The translations under genes were made by a program, and so were the position numbers. Shown here piece by piece: positions 25,401 through 31,130 of a DNA stretch of 35,155 nt. The stretch comes from JBBQRS01 sp038214535. GTDB lineage: Bacteria; Chloroflexota; Anaerolineae; CG2-30-64-16. Position 1 is the stretch's first letter, and each line of letters begins with the position of its first letter. The stretch lies in the NCBI GenBank assembly GCA_038214535.1, contig JBBQRS010000047.1, positions 1-35,155 of the forward strand. Direction: 5' to 3'. A model generated the notes under the pieces. That model was not told the DNA's origin. It searched no databases and saw only the letters and a program-made list of their open reading frames with translations.

Positions 25401-27505
25401 TGCTCGCGCCCGATGGCTCCGAAGTGGACGCTTTCTCTTATGTTAACCCAGCCGCGGATCAAAGTTACAGCCGCGCGGTGGATGGCGTCGGGCCGTGGGT
25501 CGAAGGTTTTTCACCTTCGCCGGGCGGCCCAAACATCGCGCCGCCGCCCACGGTGACGCCAACGCCCATGCCAACTTTCACCGTAACGCCGTCACCTACG
25601 ATGACGTTGACCTCCACCGTGACACCTTCGTCCACACCGACCTTCACCGTGACACCGACTCCCACGCTCACGGCGAGCACGACGCCGACACCGACTGCCA
25701 CCCGCGCCCCCACGTCAACGGCCACGAGTACCAACACGCCCGCGCCGACGTGGACGCCCGACCTGGGTCAACCCGGCGATGTGGTCATCACGGAGATCAT
25801 GCAGAACCCCGCGGCCGTGTCGGATGCAGTCGGCGAGTGGTTCGAGCTCTACAATGCGAGCGACCGCGTGCTCGATCTCAACGGTTGGACCCTGCGCGAC
25901 GAAGGGACCGATAGACATGGCATCACGGCGAACGGGTCATTGCTCCTCGCGCCCGGCGCATATCTGGTGTTGGGGCGGAATGCCGATGTCGCGGTCAACG
26001 GCGGCGTGATCGTGGCCTACGCCTATCGCACTTTCCTGTTGGGCAACGACGCGGACGAGATCATCCTGTTGGATGGCGCGGGGCGCGAAATTGATCGCGT
26101 GGCCTATGACGGCGGGCTGCAATTTCCCAACCCGGCCGGGGCGTCTATGGTTCTGCTGGATGCGGCCTTAGACAATAGCCTCGGTGCGAACTGGGGCGTA
26201 TCGTGGTCTGCATGGCCCGGCAGCGCCGGGGACTTCGGCTCGCCGGGCGCGGCGAATCCAATCCGACCGACGCCCACGGCCACCGCGACTCCCTCGCCCA
26301 CGCCTACAGCCACAGCCTCCCCTACTTCCACGCCAACTCCGACCGCAACGCCCACCGCGACGGCGACACCTACGTCAACGGCGTATCCCGCGGACGTCAC
26401 GCTGAATGAAATCCTGCCCGACCCGGACGCGATAGATTGGGACGGCAGCGGCGCGGCCGACTTCCGCGACGAGTGGATCGAGTTGTTCAACGCCGGGGAA
26501 ACGCCGGCGGCGTTGGGCGGGTGGCTGGTCGCCGATGACGCCGGCGCGTATACGCTGCCCGCCGGCACGGTGATCTGGCCCCAGGCCTACCTGTTGCTCT
26601 ATCGGGCGCAGACCGGCCTCTCGCTGGGTGATTCGCATGACGCTGTGACCTTCCTTCGGCCCGATGGGGCCGAGGCCGACCGTTTCGAGTACAGGCGCGG
26701 ACCGGGCGACGACCGCAGCTTTTGTCGCACGGCGGACGGCGCAGGTGACTGGACCACAGACTGCGTCGTCACGCCGGGGCAGGCGAACCGCTTGCGCCCC
26801 GCGCGGGATGACGACGATGATGACGACACACCGCCGCCCGGCGACAGGGCCAAACCCGCGCCGTCATCGCGGATCTCCGGTGAGACGGCGATGGCGTCGG
26901 TGCGCGCCTTGCCGCCGGATACGCGCGTGACGCTAACGGGCGTCGTCACGCTGCCGCCGGGGCTGTTCGGGCGCAGCATCTACATCCAGGATGCGTTGGG
27001 CGGCGCGCGTATCTATCTGCGCAAGGGCGAGTATCCGCCGCTGGTCGTGGGCGACCTGCTGCGCGTCACCGGTTGGACGCGCGATTATCACGGCGAGCTC
27101 GAACTATCCGTGCCCGACGCCGGTTACATGACGCTGTTGGGTAAAGGCGATTTGCCTTCTGCGACGCGTGCGGCCACCGGGCAGATTGGCGAAGCGCAGG
27201 AGGGGCAACTGGCGCTGGTGGTCGGGCGCGTCGTCAAATACGAGCCGAACGCGCTCCTGCTCGATGACGGCAGTGGCGCGCTCCGCATCTACTTCCCCGA
27301 AGAACTCTCCTGGCGGCGGCCCTACGTCCACCTCGGCGACTGGTGGGCGGCGCGCGGCGTGGTCGGCCAGTACGCGTACGAACAGCCTTATGTCGGCGGC
27401 TACCGCCTCATCCCGCGCTTCCGGGGCGACGTGGCCCCGCCGCCGCTCTTCCTGCCGGCGACCGGCGCGAATCCTGCGACGGACTACATAGAACACACGG
27501 AATAA
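22421..27505 (+). CDS. Giant secreted protein with seven lamin-tail domains and a C-terminal OB-like module
   Basis: This 1694-residue protein begins with a signal peptide (about 1-28) and has seven lamin-tail domains separated by Thr/Pro-rich linkers (repeats of TPTPT and TATPT type). Domains start near residues 31, 267, 482, 675, 903, 1119 and 1324. They fall into three types: A (EVLYDAPQ, EVMYDAPQ), B (LNEVLPRP plus VDWDGNG) and C (VVITEIMQ), ordered A-A-B-C-B-C-B. The B-C pair was duplicated recently: about 23.87 and 25.14 kb are nearly identical in DNA. An Asp-rich segment (about 1464-1471) leads to two OB-like halves (about 1482-1675; VTLTGVVTLPPG, LALVVGRVV). Lamin-tail domains are Ig-like modules in secreted bacterial proteins, sometimes with nucleases; no enzyme domain is visible here. 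A surface adhesin or scaffold role is inference. The ribosome site (GGGATGGG) is weak. Confidence 0.88.
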   Translation: MARLRIFSVLLLLSAFLLPPFSGHSAAGSPDHLLITEVLYDAPQTGTDTQYEFLELHNPTGAPVNLAGWRVRDNAESDLVPAYVLAPGATLVVAATASGFFANYPGFSGPLVTLEGAIGDGLNNAADRLILLDPDGSAVDAMSYGSDAAAFNPPCPDVPAGSSLERIAVAEDTDAAADWRAQPAPSPGALPPAPAPTATASLTPTGTASPTQTVTATPVPSSVLNDTPEITPSITSTGTPVPATMTPTLTPSPTTTATPTVTRTPVVWPKLLLSEVMYDAPQAGSDQPFEWIELYNASGAEVNLAGWRVADNAEEDAVPAIVLPSGGFLVIAATASGFFANYPGYTGPLVSLEGIIGDGLTNAGDRVLLLAPDSTLVDAMSYGADASIFDPPCPDVDPGWSLARVPPERDSGTRADWLPQATPHPGLPLPAPTVTPTSTVLPTRTPTPTAPITPAPTPTTTSTPTTPTTTPTPTAPPNPRPRVRLNEVLPRPMNVDWDGNGAANAYDEWIELYNLEPYPVDLTGWALDDMAFGGTSPYRFPAGTVLEAEGFLVRYRSGSGVALNQDADTARLLAPDGSEIDVFSYVDPAADQSYSRAVDGVGPWAEDYTPSPGGRNIAPPPTLTLTPTVTPTPTVMPSPTLTLTPIATATRTLMPTATSTNTPVATWTPGLGQSGDVVITEIMQDPAAVSDTTGEWIELYNASGRVIDLNGWTVRDAGVDHHRIQAGGPLLIVPGEYLVLGREADSAVNGGVVVDYDYSGFLLGNDADEIILLDGANNEVDRVAYDGGDAFPNPTGASMTLLDVTLDNSLGASWGASWLPWPGGAGDFGSPGAANPPLPTPTPTATSAPTLTFTPTMTPTPTASFTPTFTVTPMPSFTPTPTSTITPTSTATPAPTATATPLPRVRLNEVLPRPINVDWDGNGTANAYDEWIEVYNLESYPVDLTGWALDDMASGGTSPYVFPAGTMLGAEGFLVRFRSGTGVALNQDADTARLLAPDGSEVDAFSYVNPAADQSYSRAVDGVGPWVEGFSPSPGGPNIAPPPTVTPTPMPTFTVTPSPTMTLTSTVTPSSTPTFTVTPTPTLTASTTPTPTATRAPTSTATSTNTPAPTWTPDLGQPGDVVITEIMQNPAAVSDAVGEWFELYNASDRVLDLNGWTLRDEGTDRHGITANGSLLLAPGAYLVLGRNADVAVNGGVIVAYAYRTFLLGNDADEIILLDGAGREIDRVAYDGGLQFPNPAGASMVLLDAALDNSLGANWGVSWSAWPGSAGDFGSPGAANPIRPTPTATATPSPTPTATASPTSTPTPTATPTATATPTSTAYPADVTLNEILPDPDAIDWDGSGAADFRDEWIELFNAGETPAALGGWLVADDAGAYTLPAGTVIWPQAYLLLYRAQTGLSLGDSHDAVTFLRPDGAEADRFEYRRGPGDDRSFCRTADGAGDWTTDCVVTPGQANRLRPARDDDDDDDTPPPGDRAKPAPSSRISGETAMASVRALPPDTRVTLTGVVTLPPGLFGRSIYIQDALGGARIYLRKGEYPPLVVGDLLRVTGWTRDYHGELELSVPDAGYMTLLGKGDLPSATRAATGQIGEAQEGQLALVVGRVVKYEPNALLLDDGSGALRIYFPEELSWRRPYVHLGDWWAARGVVGQYAYEQPYVGGYRLIPRFRGDVAPPPLFLPATGANPATDYIEHTE

Positions 27506-27583
27506 CCCATCTCAGCTTTTTTCCGTGTATTCTGTGTGTTCCGTGGTTCATCAACAGTGTTCACTGCGTGCAAAATGGAACAT

Positions 27584-27612
27584 TTGCGTTGTGAAGGCAT
27601 ACACACTATAAT
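27584..27612 (+). promoter_or_regulatory. Promoter of the SPFH gene
   Basis: TTGCGT (27584-27589), a 17-base spacer and TATAAT (27607-27612), 111 bases before the start codon. The preceding 27506-27560 holds only a T-rich stretch and CCGTGTATTCTGTG-type filler sequence. Confidence 0.75.
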
Positions 27613-27722
27613 CTGGCTTAATCAAAGCGCACCCTCTTTTCGCGTTGTTCTCCTGCGAAAGAAGTTATAGCGGCGTAATGGCTGACGCTGAAGTCAGACG
27701 TTCACTGTCAACGAGGTTCTCC

Positions 27723-29315
27723 ATGCGCAGGATCGGTGAAGTTTTATTAATCCTCATCGGGGCCTTTGCTGCCATCCGACTCGGCTGGCCTACCCCGGCG
27801 TTCTTCGTTGCGTTGATTCTCTTCATGTGCTCGCTGCGCCTCTTTAGCTTCACAAAGGGACCCATCTTCAACACGCGGCTCTTTTTTTCGCTGGGCGTCT
27901 TTGCCCTCTTCGCGCTGGTGATGGCCTGGTTGCTCAATGAGTTCCTGGCCCTCGCCCTGACGAATGACCCGAGATTGCTCAATCGCAATGCCGTCACAGC
28001 CTTCTTGACGGAGACCAACTCTCTGCGCTCCTTCTGGATCACCCTGTCCGCTCTGGTCATTGCCTTGATTCTGGGCGCGTTCGCTGTCGTCCCGGCGTCC
28101 ATCGCCAACGGCCGCATCACTTACGGCGCGCACGAGCAATATCAGGGCCAGGAACGGCAGGCCACCCTGAGCGCCGCCAGGGACATCATTGGCATCAACA
28201 AGGGCATCTGGCTGGTGAAGGATGGTGCCAGCCGGATTATCGCCGATCAGACCGAAAGCCTCGAGGCGCTCGGCGGCCCGGCCACGCTGATCGTGCAGGA
28301 TGGGAACGCCGTGATCCTGGAAAGGGTCGGGCAGATTTCGCGGGTTGTGGGCAGCGGGCTGAGGCAGTTGGAGCCTTACGAGCGGGTGGCGATGGTCGTC
28401 CCCTTGACGATGCGCTCCGAACATCTCAACATCGCGAACGTCGTCACCGCGGACAGGATCATCATCGAGAACTTCGAGCTCTGGGCGTTTCACCGCGTCC
28501 TGGAGGATTATCCTGCTTCACCCGGCGCGACTTCCGCATCTGCGCCCAACCCGGCCTCGACCGCAACCGCCGCGCCTTCCGCACCTGCGGCGGCCAAGCC
28601 AAATTCGCAGGGCCGCTTCCCATTCAACGCCGATCTCCTGATCGAGCGCGTTTGGAACCTGGGCGGCGGCGATTGGCGAAATAGCGTCCGTAATGTCGTG
28701 GAGACGGCCACACGCGATGTCGTCGGTCGCCATACGCTGGAGGAAATCCTGCCGTTGGCAGACGCGAACCGCTGGGCATTCCGACAAGAGCTGATCGCCG
28801 CGATCAACCGCGTGACGAGCGACCTGATGGGCGTGAACGTGACCGCCGTGGACTTCGGCGAGGTGCGCGTCCCCGCCGAAGTGCGCGACAGCCTTCAAGC
28901 CCTGCTCGTGGCCGATTGGAAAGCCGATACGGCGGAGAAAGAAGTCCGCGAGGTGGAAGCCCGGTCGCAGGCAGAGGCGGCGCGCCTGGGCGTACTGGAA
29001 GCCAAACGCGCGGTCGCCCAATATGACATGATGGTTGCTATAAACAGGGGCCTGACCGAGATGCAGAACGCCAACGTAGACATCTCGGCGTTGATGAATA
29101 TGCGCCTCATCGAGGCGCTGGAGAAGATGGCGGAAAATCCCGCGACCAATTTCGTAATTCCTGCCGACGCCATGCAGCTATTGGCGCACATGCGTCCGAC
29201 GGGCGCAGCAAACACCGGGAGCGGAACCACCTCCGTCGCTTCACCGGCTCCGCCCGTAACTGTGCCGCCAACCGACGGCAATGGCGCCTCAGCGGGGGAC
29301 GCGCAATCCGCGTGA
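27723..29315 (+). CDS. SPFH/band-7 domain membrane protein with four N-terminal helices
   Basis: This 530-residue protein has four predicted membrane helices (about 5-20, 24-42, 53-76 and 105-125), then an SPFH/band-7 region (about 170-390) ending in a charged coiled coil (ADTAEKEVREVEARSQAEAA, about 402-421) and an Ala/Pro/Thr tail (about 490-530). SPFH proteins such as flotillins, stomatins and HflK/C form oligomers that organise membranes or control proteases. Most have one hairpin or helix, so four helices is uncommon. An Ala/Ser/Pro low-complexity insert (about 264-298) interrupts the SPFH region. I chose ATG 27723 because GAGG lies six bases upstream and the helix starts there; an earlier in-frame start at 27645 lacks this. 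Its 3' end overlaps the 80-residue gene on the other strand by 27 bases. Confidence 0.87.
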   Translation: MRRIGEVLLILIGAFAAIRLGWPTPAFFVALILFMCSLRLFSFTKGPIFNTRLFFSLGVFALFALVMAWLLNEFLALALTNDPRLLNRNAVTAFLTETNSLRSFWITLSALVIALILGAFAVVPASIANGRITYGAHEQYQGQERQATLSAARDIIGINKGIWLVKDGASRIIADQTESLEALGGPATLIVQDGNAVILERVGQISRVVGSGLRQLEPYERVAMVVPLTMRSEHLNIANVVTADRIIIENFELWAFHRVLEDYPASPGATSASAPNPASTATAAPSAPAAAKPNSQGRFPFNADLLIERVWNLGGGDWRNSVRNVVETATRDVVGRHTLEEILPLADANRWAFRQELIAAINRVTSDLMGVNVTAVDFGEVRVPAEVRDSLQALLVADWKADTAEKEVREVEARSQAEAARLGVLEAKRAVAQYDMMVAINRGLTEMQNANVDISALMNMRLIEALEKMAENPATNFVIPADAMQLLAHMRPTGAANTGSGTTSVASPAPPVTVPPTDGNGASAGDAQSA

Positions 29316-29531
29316 ACGCTCTCTCGAGGGCATCTCGCGTTCCAAGTGCAGCCCCACCTCTCCCGGCGGAATCCCCAGCGCCACCGCGGCCGATTCCAGC
29401 GCTTCCTCGAAGCCCAGCCGGTAGGCGACCACCAGCGCCTCGTCGGAGAAGCGCGCGGAAGCCGCCGACGCCACATTGATCGCAAGCAGGATATTTTTCA
29501 AATCCTGGCGAAACCATAAGTCGAGCGACAT
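29289..29531 (-). CDS. 80-residue uncharacterised protein under a LexA-type box
   Basis: I do not recognise this protein. It is probably mostly helical and soluble: a start MSLDLWFRQDLKNILLA (1-17), a central ALVVAYRLGFEEALESAAVA (32-51) and a basic tail (SRERSRGLRVPR, 69-80). There is no signal peptide and no known catalytic motif. The ATG at 29531 has AGGAG seven bases upstream. A near-consensus promoter (TTGACA-17-CATAAT) and the palindrome GAAC-GAAT-GTTC at the likely transcription start precede it, so it is probably DNA-damage inducible (inference). Its stop lies within the 3' end of the convergent SPFH gene. A possible role in the damage response or in dormancy is only a guess from regulation. 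Confidence 0.72.
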   Translation of the reverse strand: MSLDLWFRQDLKNILLAINVASAASARFSDEALVVAYRLGFEEALESAAVALGIPPGEVGLHLEREMPSRERSRGLRVPR

Positions 29532-29548
29532 GTTGTGTCTCCTGTAAA

Positions 29549-29560
29549 GAACGAATGTTC
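29549..29560. promoter_or_regulatory. LexA-type (SOS) operator
   Basis: GAACGAATGTTC fits the GAAC-N4-GTTC pattern of Bacillus- and Mycobacterium-type LexA boxes. With flanks it reads AGAACGAATGTTCG, one base off the CGAACRNRYGTTCG consensus. It begins two bases beyond the -10 box of the leftward promoter, where bound repressor would block initiation. Confidence 0.72.
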
Positions 29561-29562
29561 GT

Positions 29563-29591
29563 ATTATGGCTTCGATTGGAAGCGGTGTCAA
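29563..29591 (-). promoter_or_regulatory. Near-consensus promoter of the 80-residue gene
   Basis: Reading leftward: TTGACA (29586-29591), a 17-base spacer and CATAAT (29563-29568), 11 of 12 consensus positions, directly followed by the LexA-type box. Confidence 0.85.
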
Positions 29592-29633
29592 ATCGTTTTC
29601 TGCATGGCGCGCATTTCAAGTGTGGGACGAGAT

Positions 29634-29784
29634 GGTCACCCTGAATAGTCTGTAACGTTGGTTCTTATGATGTCACCCTGAGCGGGTTAACCACGCAAAG
29701 TACGCAACGTTTAGCCTCCAGCGAAGGGTCTCGCCTTGCAAGGCGAGACCCTTCGGCCGAAACAGCGGGCCTCAGCATGACATT
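29634..29784. mobile_element. Family-3 MITE-like element
   Basis: GGTCACCCTGAATAGTCTG and TGTCACCCTGAGCGGGTTAA open the element; CCTCAGCATGACATT closes it. The centre, 29722-29755, is a perfect 17-bp palindrome (CGAAGGGTCTCGCCTTG and its complement) without loop. It shares parts with 7744-8040 and 13265-13399. Nothing else is seen between the SOS-type promoter and the lipoprotein gene. Confidence 0.8.
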
Positions 29785-29812
29785 GCGACCTTCTCACGCT
29801 CGTCATAACCGA

Positions 29813-30178
29813 TTACCAGGCGAGAATCTGGAGAGCGGTCGGGTCATCCGCAGGCGCGTAGACGATCCCCCCGGCGTAGCCTTGCAGGCGATACCCGGCG
29901 TATTCCAGTTCTTGCGTGAGGGGTATCCCCAGCTCGTGCGCGCGGGCGAAGGGGGGAAACGGGGCCGTGGGGTCGTAGTCTATACCGCCCAGGGGCGCGC
30001 GCGCGGAGACTGCCACGCGACGGATCTCCGCATCGAACCGGGGCGCCGGGATGGGCACACATGCGGCGAGCCACACGCCCGGCGTCGCCGCGGCGCACAA
30101 CGCGATAAATTGACGACGCGACAGGCGTCTCGGATAGCGTTCAGGCGTTATCGTGCTTTCTCCATTATGTTCGCTCAA
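29813..30178 (-). CDS. Small Tat-dependent lipoprotein, function unknown
   Basis: This 121-residue protein carries a twin-arginine signal (LSRRQFIALCAAA, about 19-31) and a lipobox LAAC with Cys40, so it is probably exported folded and lipid-anchored outside the membrane. The 81 residues after the Cys contain GIDYDPTAPFPPFARAHELG and YAGGIVYAPADDPTALQIL and match nothing I know. It is too short for a typical Tat substrate with a cofactor, so it may be a truncated enzyme or a small accessory protein. The start is TTG 30178 with only weak ribosome-site support. It follows the truncated glycosyltransferase by 15 bases on the same strand, so it probably shares the beta-mannosidase transcript. Confidence 0.65.
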   Translation of the reverse strand: MSEHNGESTITPERYPRRLSRRQFIALCAAATPGVWLAACVPIPAPRFDAEIRRVAVSARAPLGGIDYDPTAPFPPFARAHELGIPLTQELEYAGYRLQGYAGGIVYAPADDPTALQILAW

Positions 30179-30193
30179 AACGGCATCTCAGCG

Positions 30194-31126
30194 CTACTCT
30201 GCCGTCAGCACCGGTGAGCCGCTGCTCATCGCCTCGATCACGGGCAGGCCGAAGCCCTCGTACTCGCTCAGGTAGACGGTCGCCAGCGCCAGCGCGTAGA
30301 GCGCCGGTTTGTCGGCCTCATCCACCCAACCGACGCAATGCACGCGCTCTGCGACGCCGAGGCGCGCGGCCAGCGGGCGCGGGTCGGGAGCGAAGGGCGA
30401 GTCCTCCGCGGGCAGCGCCCCGCCGATCACGAGATGCGGCCCATCCGCGGGTAGTTTTGCATAGCCCTCTATCATGCGCGTTACGTTCTTACGCGCATCG
30501 AAGCCGCCCAGGTAGAGCAGGAAGGGCGCGGCGGGCAGGCCATACTTCTCGCGCACGCGCGCCGGCGCATCCGGATCGGCGACGGGGCGATATTGCGGCC
30601 CCGCGGCCAGGTGCACCGCGTGGACGCGCTCCGGCGGGATGCCCAGATGCGCCACGATGTCGCGCTTCCCCGCTTCCGAATCGGTGAGCACCGCGCTCGC
30701 CCGGCGCGCCGTGAGGGCCACGAGTTGCGTGTAGGCGCGCTGGAGCACGCCCCCGCGATAGAGCGGCAATAACATCGGGATCAGGTCATGGATCGTGACC
30801 ACTACCGGGCAGGGGTGGCGCAGGGGCGCGCCCCAGTAGGGCACAAACGCCACGTCGGCCCCCATGGCGCGCGCCGCCGCCGGGAAGGTCACCTGCTCGA
30901 ACCAGAGCTTCGCCAGGTTGCGGCTGATGGCGTCGAAGGGCGTGGCCGCCCGCGTCGCCCGCCACGAGATGGGCAGCGTCGCCATCGCGCGCGACCCCGC
31001 CGGCAGGATCAGGTGAAACTCGTGTTCCGGCTCCGACCGTGGCAGCCACGCGACGAGCGCCGCGAGATATTGGCCGCTGCCCGTGGCGATCTGATCCAGG
31101 AACCAGCCGTTGACGGCGATGCGCAT
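30194..31126 (-). CDS. GT4-family glycosyltransferase, C-terminally truncated
   Basis: This 310-residue GT-B glycosyltransferase of the GT4 (mannosyltransferase-like) type starts MRIAVNGWFLDQIATGSGQY, with the usual Gly-rich acceptor loop. It continues through VVVTIHDLIPML, VLTDSEAGKRDIV, FLLYLGGFDARKNVTRMIEG and WVDEADKPALYALALATVYL, to the EX7E motif in YEGFGLPVIEAM. Full-length members continue some 60-90 residues past that point through PVV-type and PEV motifs; here the frame stops at GSPVLTAE, and I found no continuation in other frames. It may be inactive or a recent deletion product. Family members transfer a sugar from a nucleotide donor, often for glycans or glycolipids. ATG 31126 lies four bases after the beta-mannosidase stop, so the genes are coupled. 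Confidence 0.82.
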   Translation of the reverse strand: MRIAVNGWFLDQIATGSGQYLAALVAWLPRSEPEHEFHLILPAGSRAMATLPISWRATRAATPFDAISRNLAKLWFEQVTFPAAARAMGADVAFVPYWGAPLRHPCPVVVTIHDLIPMLLPLYRGGVLQRAYTQLVALTARRASAVLTDSEAGKRDIVAHLGIPPERVHAVHLAAGPQYRPVADPDAPARVREKYGLPAAPFLLYLGGFDARKNVTRMIEGYAKLPADGPHLVIGGALPAEDSPFAPDPRPLAARLGVAERVHCVGWVDEADKPALYALALATVYLSEYEGFGLPVIEAMSSGSPVLTAE

Positions 31127-31130
31127 GGGG

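Noticed and set aside
23030..26390. Short repeated units in the lamin-tail gene, at first sight like a CRISPR array
   Set aside because: They are in-frame codons for Thr/Pro linkers of irregular spacing, with no constant repeat or spacer length.
27452..27466. LPATG near the C-terminus of the lamin-tail protein, resembling a sortase signal
   Set aside because: It is followed by only 12 polar residues, without the hydrophobic segment and basic tail that sorting signals need.
27645..27722. N-terminal extension of the SPFH protein
   Set aside because: It lacks a ribosome site; ATG 27723 has GAGG six bases upstream and begins the first helix.
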